A stretch of 64,000 bases of DNA, from positions 7,870 to 71,869 of the forward strand of contig BNUQ01000008.1 of the NCBI GenBank assembly GCA_025997475.1, written 5' to 3'. Source of the stretch: Planctomycetales bacterium. Its GTDB lineage: Bacteria; Planctomycetota; SZUA-567. Below the pieces are notes generated by a model that saw nothing but the letters and a program-made list of their open reading frames with translations, ran no database searches and was not told where the DNA came from. Shown here in pieces: positions 9,571-17,888 of this stretch (position 1 is the stretch's first letter; each line of letters begins with the position of its first letter). The position numbers and the translations under genes were made by a program.

Positions 9571-9604
9571 CGTAGGATATGACATCACGATGTCATATCC
9601 TACG
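9571..9604. promoter_or_regulatory. 34-bp palindrome upstream of the AAA/DUF4143 gene
   Basis: Two perfect 16-bp arms beginning CGTAGGATATGACATC (9571-9586 and 9589-9604) are separated by AC. It lies immediately upstream of the ATPase start codon. There is no T tract, so a terminator is unlikely. An operator for autoregulation or a site recognised by the ATPase are possible readings (inference). Confidence 0.6.
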
Positions 9605-9783
9605 AAACGACGGTGGCGCGGCAAGCGCGGCGGCGGGAGTTTTAACGCGCGTAAAACGGCCGCCCGCGGCGACGACCGCTCGCGGTCGATGGGCGTCGGC
9701 GCACGGTTTAGAGGCGCTGTGCATTCCGCCGCCGCGCGCAAAAAAACCGGCGGCAAGCCATCGGTAAAAGCCATGGCGGTTAG

Positions 9784-9918
9784 AACCTGAAAATCTACTC
9801 CGCCTTCGTGAAGTTCGCGATGGCTTGTGAACTGCTACGGCAAGCGGAGTAATTATCAAAAATGGCGCGCGGCGAACTAAAAGTCAAACTCCGCCATTTT
9901 TAATTTGTAATTGCTCTA
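9784..9918. repeat. Heptad/core intergenic element
   Basis: Core AGCGGAGT...GGCGCGCGGCGAA...ACTCCGCC (9843-9895) followed by AATTTGT and AATTGCT heptads. A degenerate second core precedes it at 9784-9830. Confidence 0.6.
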
Positions 9919-9970
9919 ATTTTTTTTCGCCTCTTTTACCTTTTTTCGCGCCGAGCGGCGCGGGCGACTC

Positions 9971-9998
9971 TTGACCGCCACCGCGTTACTCATACATT
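9971..9998 (+). promoter_or_regulatory. Possible sigma-70 promoter for rpmF-plsX
   Basis: TTGACC at 9971-9976 and TACATT at 9993-9998 are separated by 16 bp and lie 45 bp upstream of the rpmF start. The -35 match is good and the -10 match moderate. Confidence 0.4.
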
Positions 9999-10042
9999 TT
10001 GCGCCGTTTTGTCCACCTCACAAATTAGGTTAGGAGAGAAAT

Positions 10043-10225
10043 ATGGCAGTTCCTCGGCTGAAAACCAGCAAAATGAAAAAGCGCCAACGTCGGAGTCATC
10101 ACGCGCTCGTCGCGCCCAATTTCGGCGAATGTCCGCGTTGCAACGCGCAAAAATTACCCCACTGCGTTTGTATGACCTGCGGCTACTACGGCGGCGAAAA
10201 GCGCGTCGAAGTCGAGGCGCACTGA
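10043..10225 (+). CDS. rpmF: 50S ribosomal protein L32
   Basis: This 60-residue protein is a component of the large ribosomal subunit. The N terminus MAVPRLKTSKMKKRQRRSHH is the diagnostic L32 start. The zinc-ribbon cysteines are present as CPRCNAQKLPHCVCMTCGYY. The ATG at 10043 follows AGGAG. As in many bacteria, rpmF directly precedes plsX and the fatty acid synthesis cluster, here after a 160-bp gap filled by a heptad repeat element. Confidence 0.98.
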   Translation: MAVPRLKTSKMKKRQRRSHHALVAPNFGECPRCNAQKLPHCVCMTCGYYGGEKRVEVEAH

Positions 10226-10228
10226 CAT

Positions 10229-10338
10229 CAATTAACAATTAAAAATTAACAATTGAAGGATAACTGTCAAAACGGCGCGAAGCGAATTTGAAAATCAAAC
10301 TCCGCCATTGTTAATTTTTAATTGTTAATTGTTAATTT
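10229..10338. repeat. Heptad/core intergenic element between rpmF and plsX
   Basis: Left arm ATTAACAATTAAAAATTAAC and right arm of AATTTTT/AATTGTT heptads match as inverse complements over about 23 nt. The core reads GGCGCGAAGCGAATTTG...CAAACTCCGCC. It can form one long hairpin in the transcript. Confidence 0.8.
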
Positions 10339-10387
10339 TTGAACGACCTGCGAGTATGAGCAACCGCGGCGAAACAATGAGGACGCG

Positions 10388-11413
10388 ATGAAAATAGCGA
10401 TTGACGCGATGGGCAACGACAAGGGCTGTCCGCCGATTATTTCCGGCGTGGCGCAGTTCTTAAGTGACGCCGCCGTCAACGACGCCGTGGTGGTGTTGGT
10501 CGGCAATCGCGACCTTATCGCGCCGGAACTGACGAAAAACGGTCTCGCCGAAAACGCGCGGCTCGAAATTTTCCATTGCGCCGAAGTCGTGGAAATGAGC
10601 GATAAATTCGAGGCGGTGCGCAAGAAAAAAGACAGTTCGATTGTCCGCGCCGTCGAATTGGCGAAAGAGGGCAAAGTTGACGCCGTCGTCGCGTTGGGCA
10701 ACACCGTCGCGGCGGTCGGTGCGGCGACGCTCGGTTTGCGCCATATTAAGGGTGTGTCGCGGGCGGGCTTGGCGGTAACTTTGCCGTCCGGCGACGCCGG
10801 CAAATGTCTTTGTTGCGATATGGGTTCGAACGTCAACGCCAAGCCGGAGCACCTCGCCGATTACGCGCTGATGGGGTCGATTTACGCCGAAAAAATTTGG
10901 CGTGTGGCGCGCCCGCGCGTCGGTTTGCTCAACGTCGGCGAAGAACGCGGCAAGGGCAACGCCGTCCTGAACGAGACCTTTGCGCTTATCGAAAAAACGC
11001 CGGTGCATTTTCTCGGCAATGTCGAAGGTCGCGACTTGTGGAACGGCAACTGTGATGTCGTAATTTGCGACGGATTTATTGGCAACGCGCTGTTGAAATC
11101 GACCGAAGGCGTGTTGCGGGCAATGAACGGCTGGATTAAATACGGCGTGAACGAGTCCGGTTTTCTCGCAAAATTCGGCGCGTTTTTAATGAAGAAATTC
11201 GGCGCGTTTAATTACGCCAAACGGCGCGGCGACCCGGACTATTACGGCGGTATGCCCCTGCTCGGCGTCAACGGTATCTGTATGATTGGGCATGGCGGAA
11301 GTAAACCGCTCGGCGTCTATCACGCCCTGAAAAACGCCCGCGACGCGGCGCTATGCGATATTAACGCGGTGATTGCGGAAAATGTGGCGAAATTGCGCGG
11401 GGCGGGCGAATAA
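10388..11413 (+). CDS. plsX: Phosphate acyltransferase PlsX
   Basis: PlsX converts acyl-ACP to acyl-phosphate, the acyl donor used by PlsY for the first step of phospholipid synthesis. The 341-residue protein starts MKIAIDAMGNDKG, a diagnostic PlsX opening, and includes VALGNTVAAVGAATLGLRHI, CDMGSNVNAKPEHLADYALMG and LNVGEERGKGN, all typical blocks. Length is normal. Its partner plsY is at 19.8 kb rather than adjacent. The gene is followed after 53 bp by an AT-rich two-gene cassette instead of the expected fabH. Confidence 0.97.
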   Translation: MKIAIDAMGNDKGCPPIISGVAQFLSDAAVNDAVVVLVGNRDLIAPELTKNGLAENARLEIFHCAEVVEMSDKFEAVRKKKDSSIVRAVELAKEGKVDAVVALGNTVAAVGAATLGLRHIKGVSRAGLAVTLPSGDAGKCLCCDMGSNVNAKPEHLADYALMGSIYAEKIWRVARPRVGLLNVGEERGKGNAVLNETFALIEKTPVHFLGNVEGRDLWNGNCDVVICDGFIGNALLKSTEGVLRAMNGWIKYGVNESGFLAKFGAFLMKKFGAFNYAKRRGDPDYYGGMPLLGVNGICMIGHGGSKPLGVYHALKNARDAALCDINAVIAENVAKLRGAGE

Positions 11414-11466
11414 AATATGCTTATCCGCAGGGGATGGCGACTGCCGGTTGATGGAGGTAAGAAAAA

Positions 11467-11682
11467 ATGTTTAGCAAAGAAGAAGATATTCGCGCGCTAT
11501 TTGAGGAGGCGATGAATGACTTCGGGGTTATTGCCGCCACTGAGTTTGTCTTGAAAAATGACGGCGAGGCATTAAACGAGAAGACGATTAACTTGGAGCA
11601 AGTGAAAAAGAGTTTAACTATCCAACAATCGTTTTATAAAAAAATCTATAGTCAGAACGCCGGCGGGAATTGCTATGCTTAA
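11467..11682 (+). CDS. Unknown small protein, first gene of an AT-rich cassette
   Basis: This 71-residue protein is not recognised. A strong GGAGGT site precedes the ATG. The sequence is mostly helical and acidic in its first half (MFSKEEDIRALFEEAMNDFG) and ends in a Cys-containing tail. The stop overlaps the start of the next gene by 8 bp, so the two are translationally coupled. Codon use (many AAA, TTT, TAT) is distinctly more AT-rich than the flanking plsX and fabH, which suggests acquisition by transfer. A small first gene coupled to a larger one resembles antitoxin/toxin or regulator/effector layouts, but no such function is shown by the sequence. Confidence 0.7.
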   Translation: MFSKEEDIRALFEEAMNDFGVIAATEFVLKNDGEALNEKTINLEQVKKSLTIQQSFYKKIYSQNAGGNCYA

Positions 11683-12268
11683 ATGTCCGAAATGTGGAGA
11701 AGAAATTACTTCATATTCTCCGGCGCAGATTTTTCGTCGCACGGGAATGGAGGGTTATTTGTTTCGTTTGTTTCAAAGTTGTTATCATACTTATGAAAAC
11801 AGTGAATTGTATGCCAATAATAAAGTTTATCTGAACGAACGCCTATTGTTGGAAGCGTTGAAAAATTCTGTTTGCGATATGTTTCGCTTGACTTTTTTTC
11901 GCGGAATTAGCCACGCCGACGACCATAAACGAGCGGCTTACGCCATAAAATGGTTAGCCAGAATCAGACCGGTGGTTATTCGGTCGTTGAAGTCGGAGCG
12001 GTTGGTGGACGACGCTAAAAAAACAACCCTAAATGCAAACGATACTTATGACCTATCGACCATTCAAGCCAACGCCTATTTTGCGGTAATATGTGGATTA
12101 CAATTATTGCCGCGTTGGACGAGTGCCAACAGTTCGTTTGCGGAATCGGTGGTGATAGGAAAATATATCGGCAACTTGATTTATTTATTGCACTATCACA
12201 GCGTTGATGCCGAAGCGCTGGCGGCGGAGATTTATCTTTTGGACGAATATGTGAATAGTTTGTCGTAA
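11675..12268 (+). CDS. Unknown protein with N-terminal CPxCG knuckle, second gene of the cassette
   Basis: This 197-residue protein is not recognised. It begins MLKCPKCGEEI, one half of a zinc-ribbon; no clear second CxxC follows (Cys36, Cys66 and Cys136 are isolated), so metal binding is uncertain. The rest is predicted helical, with a conserved-looking block SHADDHKRAAYAIKWLARIR near 80-100 and aromatic-rich helices at the end. No signal peptide or clear membrane segment. It overlaps the previous gene by 8 bp and has the same AT-rich composition. The pair separates plsX from fabH. Confidence 0.72.
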   Translation: MLKCPKCGEEITSYSPAQIFRRTGMEGYLFRLFQSCYHTYENSELYANNKVYLNERLLLEALKNSVCDMFRLTFFRGISHADDHKRAAYAIKWLARIRPVVIRSLKSERLVDDAKKTTLNANDTYDLSTIQANAYFAVICGLQLLPRWTSANSSFAESVVIGKYIGNLIYLLHYHSVDAEALAAEIYLLDEYVNSLS

Positions 12269-12323
12269 TCAACGCCGGTTTTGCATTATTTATCAGCCCC
12301 ATAAAATAATCGTGGTGTCCCAA

Positions 12324-13328
12324 ATGATTTCCTCTACCAAGTTGCGTCAAGTTAAAATTGTCGGCACCGGCAGTTACTTGCCGGAGAAGCGTCTCGCCAA
12401 CGTTGATTTAGAGAAGATGGTCGAGACCAACGACGAATGGATTGTCCAGCGCACCGGCATGCGCGAGCGCCGCGTCGCCGCGCCGGACGAAGCCACCAGC
12501 GACCTGTGCATTAACGCCGCCCGCCGCGCGCTCGACAACGCCAAGATGCGCCCCGAAGACATTGATATGATTATCGTGGCGACCGTAACGCCGGACTCGG
12601 CGTTTCCGTCCACCGCCTGCCGCGTTCAGCACGCGATTGGCGCTCGCGAAGTGCCGTCGTTCGACCTTTCGGCGGCGTGTAGCGGTTTTATTTTCGCCTT
12701 GTCGATGGCGCGGACGCAAATCGCCAGCGGCGTAATGAACAACATTCTAATTTGCGGCGGCGAAGTGCTGACGCGCTTCGTCGATTACACCGACCGCGGC
12801 ACCTGCATTTTATTCGGCGACGGCGCCGGCGCGGCGATTTTGTCGCCGGCGGACGACGACGACAAAAGCCATATCATCGACACGCATATGGCGAGCAACG
12901 GCGCGGAAGCCGATATGATGATTTTGCCCGGCGGCGGGTCGCGGATTCCGCCGTCGGCGCAAATGCTTGCCGACCGAAAAAATTTCATCGCCATCAACGG
13001 GCGCGCGGTGTATATGCAGGCGGTGTCGCGCATTGTGAAACTCGTCGGCGAATCGCTCGACCGTTGCGGCTTGAAGCGCGAAGATATTGACACGATAATT
13101 CCGCATCAAATGAACGCGCGGATTATCGAAAGCGCCGCGAAACGATTGGAAATTCCGTTGGACAAAATTTTTATGAACTTGGATAAATACGGCAACACCA
13201 GCGCGGCGACGATTCCAATTGCGCTGGACGAAGCCAACCGGCAGGGCGTGATTAAGCGCGGCGATTTGGTGAGTTTAGTCGCGTTCGGCGGCGGGCTGAC
13301 CTGGGCGAGCGCGCTGTTGCGGTGGTGA
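12324..13328 (+). CDS. fabH: 3-oxoacyl-ACP synthase III (KAS III)
   Basis: FabH condenses acetyl-CoA (or a branched primer) with malonyl-ACP to start fatty acid synthesis. The catalytic triad is visible: Cys119 in DLSAACSGF, His in IIPHQMNARI and Asn in DKYGNTSAATIPIAL. The substrate-pocket Trp/Arg region reads NDEWIVQRTGMRERR. Length (334) is normal. I chose the ATG at 12324; two in-frame GTG codons at 12312 and 12315 are alternatives and none has a clear ribosome-binding site. The gene lies in the fab cluster. Confidence 0.96.
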   Translation: MISSTKLRQVKIVGTGSYLPEKRLANVDLEKMVETNDEWIVQRTGMRERRVAAPDEATSDLCINAARRALDNAKMRPEDIDMIIVATVTPDSAFPSTACRVQHAIGAREVPSFDLSAACSGFIFALSMARTQIASGVMNNILICGGEVLTRFVDYTDRGTCILFGDGAGAAILSPADDDDKSHIIDTHMASNGAEADMMILPGGGSRIPPSAQMLADRKNFIAINGRAVYMQAVSRIVKLVGESLDRCGLKREDIDTIIPHQMNARIIESAAKRLEIPLDKIFMNLDKYGNTSAATIPIALDEANRQGVIKRGDLVSLVAFGGGLTWASALLRW

Positions 13329-13666
13329 AAAAACAATTAAGAATGCAGAAGGCAGAATTAAGCATTGAGGTTACGCGATCTTGCTAATTTATTCCGCCAG
13401 TCGCCCCAACGGGGCGCAATATATTCGACCCGTTCGCTCTTCCTTTATTCGGCTAAAGTCGGTGATTTTTATCCGCTCTTGACCCCACGCTAAAGCGTGG
13501 GGCAAATGACCGCTAATCGCGCGAATTTGGTTGACCGCGTAACGTAAGTTAAGAATTGAAAATGGCGGAGTGATTATCAGAACGATGTTGCGCGAATCTG
13601 AAAGTCAAACTTCGAAATTCTTAATTCTGCATTTTTAATTCTTAATTATCTCAACGGGATTCACGA
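13329..13666. repeat. Composite repeat region between fabH and fabD
   Basis: No gene. From left to right it holds AATTAAG heptads, a GCCCCAACGGGGC palindrome near 13405, a CCCCACGCTAAAGCGTGGGG palindrome at 13483-13502, and a complete heptad/core element at 13549-13652 (GGCGGAGT core, then AATTCTT-type heptads). It looks like a heptad element that has accumulated other palindromes. Confidence 0.7.
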
Positions 13667-14596
13667 ATGAACATTAGCGGCTATTTCCTTTTTCCGGGGC
13701 AGGGCGCGCAAGTCGTCGGGATGGCGAAGGATTGTTTCGACACCGGCGGCTACGCGAAGAGTTTGTTTGAAGAAGCGAGCGACGTGCTCGGTTTTTCATT
13801 GGAAAAATTGGTTTTCGCCGGCGACGAGGCGGAATTGGCGAAAACTGAAAATTGCCAGCCGGCGTTGTTGGTCGCGTCGCTGGCGTATTTCGAAACCTTG
13901 CGCGAGCGGTGCAACGTCGAAGTAACCGGCGCGAGCGGTCATTCGCTCGGCGAATACACGGCGCTCGTGGCGCTCGGCGCGCTGGATTTCGCCGCCGCCG
14001 TGAAATTAGTCCGTTTGCGCGGCGAATTGATGGAAAAAGCGGCGGCGGGCAAGGGCGGAATGACGGCGATTATCGGTTTGGCGGACGAAACGGTCGAACA
14101 GATTTGCGCCGACGCGGGCGACGCGGGCGTGATTGTGGCGGCAAATTACAATTGTCCGAAACAATTGGTCGTGTCCGGCGAAATCGCGGCGCTCGAAAAA
14201 GCCGAAATGCTGGCGAAAAAAGCCGGCGCGAAAATCGTTACGCGCCTGAAAGTCGGCGGCGCGTTCCATTCGCCGTTGATGGAAGCGGCGCGGGCGTCCT
14301 TGGCGGACGCTTTGCGCGAAACGCAGGTCTGCGAAATCGGCAAGAAATTTATCAACAACGCCGACGCGAAGATTTTGCGCGAGCCGGAATCGCTCCGCGA
14401 ATCGCTGGCGCGACAGTTGGTCAGTCCGGTGCGCTGGACGGCGTCGATGCAACTCGCGAGTTCGACCGGCGACAAATTTTTCTACGAATGCGGACCGGGC
14501 AAAGTGTGTCAGGGCTTGATGAAACGCATCGACGCGACCTGCGACATCACCAGCGTCAACAGTATGGCGGCGATTGAAGACATTGAGCAACAGTGA
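13667..14596 (+). CDS. fabD: Malonyl-CoA:ACP transacylase
   Basis: FabD loads malonate from CoA onto acyl carrier protein. The 309-residue protein opens FLFPGQGAQVVGMAKD and has the nucleophile motif GHSLGEYTALVALG with Ser near residue 92. The catalytic His is in VGGAFHSPLMEAA. Length is normal. It sits between fabH and a VOC gene. The last codons (EDIEQQ) run into a GCAGTGG heptad repeat that follows the stop. Confidence 0.97.
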   Translation: MNISGYFLFPGQGAQVVGMAKDCFDTGGYAKSLFEEASDVLGFSLEKLVFAGDEAELAKTENCQPALLVASLAYFETLRERCNVEVTGASGHSLGEYTALVALGALDFAAAVKLVRLRGELMEKAAAGKGGMTAIIGLADETVEQICADAGDAGVIVAANYNCPKQLVVSGEIAALEKAEMLAKKAGAKIVTRLKVGGAFHSPLMEAARASLADALRETQVCEIGKKFINNADAKILREPESLRESLARQLVSPVRWTASMQLASSTGDKFFYECGPGKVCQGLMKRIDATCDITSVNSMAAIEDIEQQ

Positions 14597-14668
14597 GCAG
14601 TGGGCAGTGGGCAGTGAGGCGCTTGCGAATTTGAAAATAAAACTCCATAACTGCCAACTGCCAACTTA
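14588..14668. repeat. Heptad element, CAGTGGG variant
   Basis: Left arm CAGTGAG/CAGTGGG units, core GCGCTTGCGAATTTG...AAACTCC, right arm AACTGCC twice. Same plan as the other heptad elements but with a different 7-mer. Confidence 0.7.
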
Positions 14669-14684
14669 AACAAGGGAGCCGGCG

Positions 14685-15068
14685 ATGTTGATTGAGCATA
14701 TGGCGATTTACGTGCGCGACCTTGAGCGTTTGCGGGATTTTTACGAGAAGTATTTTGGCGCGCGCGTCGAGCCGAAATATCATAATCCGAAAACCGGTTT
14801 ACAGGCGTATTTTCTCAACTTCGACGGCGGCAGTCGTTTGGAATTGATGACCCGACCGGAATTGACCGCGTCGGCGAAACACCAATATCAAGAGGGATTT
14901 ATTCATATTGCGTTTCGCGTAGACAGCCGCGACGCCGTGAACGCGCTGACCGAAAAAATGCGCGGCGACGGCATTAAAGTGGTCGGCGAACCGCGGCTCA
15001 CCGGCACCGGCGGCTATGAAAGTTGCGTCTTCGACCCGGAAAATAATTTGGTGGAAATCACCGATTGA
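14685..15068 (+). CDS. VOC superfamily (glyoxalase/dioxygenase-like) protein
   Basis: The 127-residue protein is a single vicinal-oxygen-chelate module made of two beta-alpha-beta-beta-beta units. It starts MLIEHMAIYVRDLERLRDFY, with a candidate metal His at position 5, and ends SCVFDPENNLVEITD with the usual metal Glu. HIAFRV in the middle supplies another ligand. Such proteins include lactoylglutathione lyases, fosfomycin resistance enzymes and dioxygenases; the substrate cannot be told. AAGGGAG precedes the ATG. Its place between fabD and fabG is unusual and gives no obvious functional clue. Confidence 0.9.
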   Translation: MLIEHMAIYVRDLERLRDFYEKYFGARVEPKYHNPKTGLQAYFLNFDGGSRLELMTRPELTASAKHQYQEGFIHIAFRVDSRDAVNALTEKMRGDGIKVVGEPRLTGTGGYESCVFDPENNLVEITD

Positions 15069-15195
15069 TTACGAATTACAAATTAAAAATTACAAATTAA
15101 AAGTTATGGAATTGGGTTCTCAAATTTGCGAAACGCCATACGAAACGCAATTTTTTATCATCAATCCGCAATTTTTAATTTTTAATTGCTCTAAA
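15066..15195. repeat. Heptad/core element between VOC gene and fabG
   Basis: AATTACA/AATTAAA heptads on the left, a degenerate GCGAAAC-type core, and AATTTTT, AATTTTT, AATTGCT heptads on the right, ending about 14 bp before fabG. Confidence 0.7.
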
Positions 15196-15208
15196 AAAGG
15201 CGGCATCT

Positions 15209-15940
15209 ATGAAAACGGCGATAGTTACCGGCGGCACGCGCGGGATTGGCGAAGCGGTGGCGCGGCGCTTGGCGCAAAGCGGCGTTAATGTGGTCGTGTG
15301 GGGAACGAACGCGGCGACGGCGGCGGCGACGGCGGAAAAAATCGCGTCCGAGTGCGGCGTGAAAACGCTTGGCGCGGCGGTCGATGTGGCGGATAAAGAC
15401 GCGGTCGGTGCGGCGGTCGAAGCGGCGGCGCGGGAATTCGGCGCGATTGATATTTTGGTCAACAACGCCGGCATTACGCGCGACGGCTTGTTGCTGACGA
15501 TGAAAGACGACGACTGGGACGCGGTCATCGACACCAACCTAAAAGGCGTGTTTGTTTGCACGCGGGCGCTGGCGCGTCTGATGGCGAAACAGCGGCGCGG
15601 AGTGATTGTCAATATCGCATCGGTCGTCGGGATTATCGGCAACGCCGGACAAGCCAATTATTCGGCGGCGAAAGGCGGCGTTATCGCTTTGACGAAAACG
15701 ACGGCGAAAGAATTTGCCGCGCGCGGCGTGCGGTGCAACGCGGTGGCGCCCGGTTTTATCGAGACGGCGATGACCGACAAATTGTCCGATAAAATCAAAG
15801 AAACAATGAAAAATTTGATTCCGCTCGGCACGTTCGGTCAACCGGAAGACATTGCGAAAGTGGTGAATTTTTTAGCGAGCGACGACGCGAGTTACATCAC
15901 CGGCGAAGTCATCAAAGTTGACGGCGGTTTGGTGATGTGA
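15209..15940 (+). CDS. fabG: 3-oxoacyl-ACP reductase
   Basis: FabG reduces 3-oxoacyl-ACP with NADPH in the elongation cycle. The 243-residue SDR has TGGTRGIGEAVARRL as the cofactor loop, NNAG near residue 88, and the catalytic Ser-Tyr-Lys (NIASVVGIIG, then YSAAKGG). The C-terminal block YITGEVIKVDGGLVM is typical. It lies upstream of acpP and fabF as in the standard cluster. Confidence 0.96.
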   Translation: MKTAIVTGGTRGIGEAVARRLAQSGVNVVVWGTNAATAAATAEKIASECGVKTLGAAVDVADKDAVGAAVEAAAREFGAIDILVNNAGITRDGLLLTMKDDDWDAVIDTNLKGVFVCTRALARLMAKQRRGVIVNIASVVGIIGNAGQANYSAAKGGVIALTKTTAKEFAARGVRCNAVAPGFIETAMTDKLSDKIKETMKNLIPLGTFGQPEDIAKVVNFLASDDASYITGEVIKVDGGLVM

Positions 15941-16049
15941 AAATTTGGAAAGCCCGCTAACCTTCGCTTCGCTCGGTTGCGGGAACGAACTCTTGATAAT
16001 TACCGAACCACTAAAGACGTTTTTTTCTCTTTGCATAAAGGAACCGACC

Positions 16050-16298
16050 ATGACTAAACAAGAAATCGAAAGCAAGGTGATGGACATCATTTGCGAGCAA
16101 CTGCACACCGACCGCGAAAAAGTCAAACGCGAGACCAAATTTGTTGACGACCTCAACGCCGACTCGCTCGACCTCGCGGAATTGACGATGGAATTTGAGG
16201 ACGTTTTCGACATCGAAATTCCCAGCGAAGGCACCCCGCCGGATACCGTCGGCGACGTCGTCGATTTCGTCGCGAAAAAAGTCGAAGAAAAAGCGTAG
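16050..16298 (+). CDS. acpP: Acyl carrier protein
   Basis: This small acidic protein carries growing acyl chains on a phosphopantetheine arm. The modified serine is in LNADSLDLAEL near residue 37. The 82 residues and the four-helix pattern (acidic helix FEDVFDIEIP) are standard; the end DFVAKKVEEKA is slightly extended. I chose the ATG at 16050, preceded by AAAGGA, over an in-frame upstream extension of 35 codons that has no resemblance to ACP. Confidence 0.97.
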   Translation: MTKQEIESKVMDIICEQLHTDREKVKRETKFVDDLNADSLDLAELTMEFEDVFDIEIPSEGTPPDTVGDVVDFVAKKVEEKA

Positions 16299-16317
16299 TT
16301 CAGGGAATTTAGGAGTA

Positions 16318-16514
16318 AGAAATTTGTCCACGAATTAGACGAATTAACCCGAATTTAAGAGCCGGAGATTTCTCACAGAGCCACAGAGGCACGGAGAGAG
16401 AAAAGAGTTGCTTTATTCCGTTTTTTCCCTGTGGAATTCTGTGTCTCTGTGCCTCTGTGAGAAAAAATTTGGAAAGTACACTAACCTTCGCTACGCTCGG
16501 TTTCGTGAAAATTC
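16318..16514. repeat. CACAGAG-type palindromic repeat between acpP and fabF
   Basis: TCTCACAGAGCCACAGAGGC on the left and its approximate complement CCTCTGTGAGAAA on the right flank an AT-rich centre. Outer parts contain GTCCACGAATTAGACGAATT and, at the far end, AAATTCGTGGATAAG. A CTAACCTTCGCTACGCTCGG motif lies inside. The same arrangement recurs at 43605-43790 and in part at 24883-24975. Confidence 0.75.
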
Positions 16515-16555
16515 GTGGATAAGTTCTTTTTTTTATTTAGAAGCGGGAAAAAACG

Positions 16556-17815
16556 ATGGCTAACAAAACAATCACCTTGCGCCGTGTGGTCGTAACCGGT
16601 ATCGGGTTGGTGTCGCCGGTCGGCATCGGCACGGAAGAAACGTGGAAGAACATTGTCGCCGGCGTCAGCGGCGCCGCGACGTTCGACCCGACGCAACACG
16701 TCGGTTTTCCGGTGCAATTCGGTTGCGAGGTCAAGAACTTCGACGTGAGCCGTTGGCTTGACCCGCGTTCCGCGCGGCGGCTCGACCGTTTTGTCCATTT
16801 TTGCGTCGCTTCCGCCTCGCTCGCCAAAGACGACGCCGGGCTTGATTTGCCAAAACTCAATCTCGACCGGTGCGGCTCGGTTTTCGCCAGCGGCATCGGC
16901 GGCATTTTATCGGTCGAAGAACAACTGATGAAATTCACCGAACACGGTCCGCGGCGGATTTCGCCGTTCAGCGTGCCGATGTTAATGATTAACGGCGGTT
17001 GCGGGCAAATCGCGATTGAATTCGGTTTTCGCGGTCTGAATTACGCGACGGTAACGGCGTGCGCTTCGTCGAGCCACGCGATTGGCTTGGCGTTCCGGCA
17101 TATTCAAGTCGGCGACGCCGATTTAATCGTCGCGGGCGGCAGTGAAGCCGGCATCGGCATTATGGGGCTCGGCGGTTTTGCGAATATGCACGCGCTTTCG
17201 ACGCGCAACGACGAGCCCGAGCGCGCCAGCCGTCCGTTTGACAAAAATCGCGACGGCTTTGTGATTGGCGAAGGCGCGGGCGCGTTGATTTTAGAAGACC
17301 TCGACCACGCGAAGAAGCGCGGCGCGAAAATTTACGCCGAGGTCTTGGGCTACGGTTTCACCGACGACGCGACGCACATTACGGCGCCGGACGAAAAAGG
17401 CGACGGTTTGGCGGCGGCGATGCGCTTGGCGATGGCGATGGGCGAAGTTAATCCCGAACAAATTGATTACGTCAACGCGCACGGGACTTCGACGGAGTTG
17501 AACGACCGGATGGAAACGAACGCGCTGAAACAGGCGCTCGGCGACCACGCCTACAAGACGGTGATTAGTTCGACCAAAAGTTGCACGGGGCATATGCTCG
17601 GCGCGGCGGGCGCGTTTGAGTTAGGTTGTTCGGCGTTGGCGATTCGCGACGGCGTCGCGCCGCCGACGATAAACTATGAAACGCCCGACCCCGAATGTGA
17701 TTTGAACTACACGCCGAATAAAGCCGTCGGGAAAAAAATTCGTTACGCGATGTCCAACTCCTGCGGCTTCGGCGGACACAACGCTTCGCTACTGATTGGC
17801 GAATTTCGCGATTAA
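16556..17815 (+). CDS. fabF: 3-oxoacyl-ACP synthase II (KAS II)
   Basis: FabF elongates acyl-ACP by condensation with malonyl-ACP. The 419-residue protein opens RRVVVTGIGLVSPVG, has the nucleophile block TVTACASSSHAIG with Cys near 168, and the two histidines in NAHGTSTELND and STKSCTGHMLGAAG. CASSS replaces the commoner CATGT/CASGT pattern, a minor variation. It ends the fab cluster and is followed by a strong terminator. Confidence 0.96.
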   Translation: MANKTITLRRVVVTGIGLVSPVGIGTEETWKNIVAGVSGAATFDPTQHVGFPVQFGCEVKNFDVSRWLDPRSARRLDRFVHFCVASASLAKDDAGLDLPKLNLDRCGSVFASGIGGILSVEEQLMKFTEHGPRRISPFSVPMLMINGGCGQIAIEFGFRGLNYATVTACASSSHAIGLAFRHIQVGDADLIVAGGSEAGIGIMGLGGFANMHALSTRNDEPERASRPFDKNRDGFVIGEGAGALILEDLDHAKKRGAKIYAEVLGYGFTDDATHITAPDEKGDGLAAAMRLAMAMGEVNPEQIDYVNAHGTSTELNDRMETNALKQALGDHAYKTVISSTKSCTGHMLGAAGAFELGCSALAIRDGVAPPTINYETPDPECDLNYTPNKAVGKKIRYAMSNSCGFGGHNASLLIGEFRD

Positions 17816-17843
17816 AAATTGCGTTTGGAAATTTGGGGCAAGG

Positions 17844-17875
17844 CGGGCGGGCGCGTTTTCGCGCCCGCCCGTTTG
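17844..17875 (+). terminator. Rho-independent terminator of the fab cluster
   Basis: Perfect 12-bp stem CGGGCGGGCGCG/CGCGCCCGCCCG with a TTTT loop, 28 bp after the fabF stop. The following T tract is short (TTT). Confidence 0.75.
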
Positions 17876-17888
17876 CAATAGAAAGAAC

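Larger units (their letters stand above)
9605..10042. other. Intergenic region upstream of rpmF
   Basis: It contains a GGCGGAGT...ACTCCGCC composite repeat (9784-9918), a T-rich stretch near 9920 and a possible sigma-70 promoter at 9971-9998. The Arg/Lys-rich 66-codon frame at 9590-9790 begins inside the palindrome and has no supporting signal, so I do not call it. Confidence 0.5.

Noticed and set aside
9590-9790. 66-codon Lys/Arg-rich rightward ORF
   Set aside because: Starts inside the 34-bp palindrome, has no ribosome-binding site and no family resemblance.
15945-16049. Upstream extension of acpP by 35 codons
   Set aside because: Contains a repeat-derived TFASLGCGNE stretch; the ATG at 16050 has AAAGGA and gives a normal ACP.
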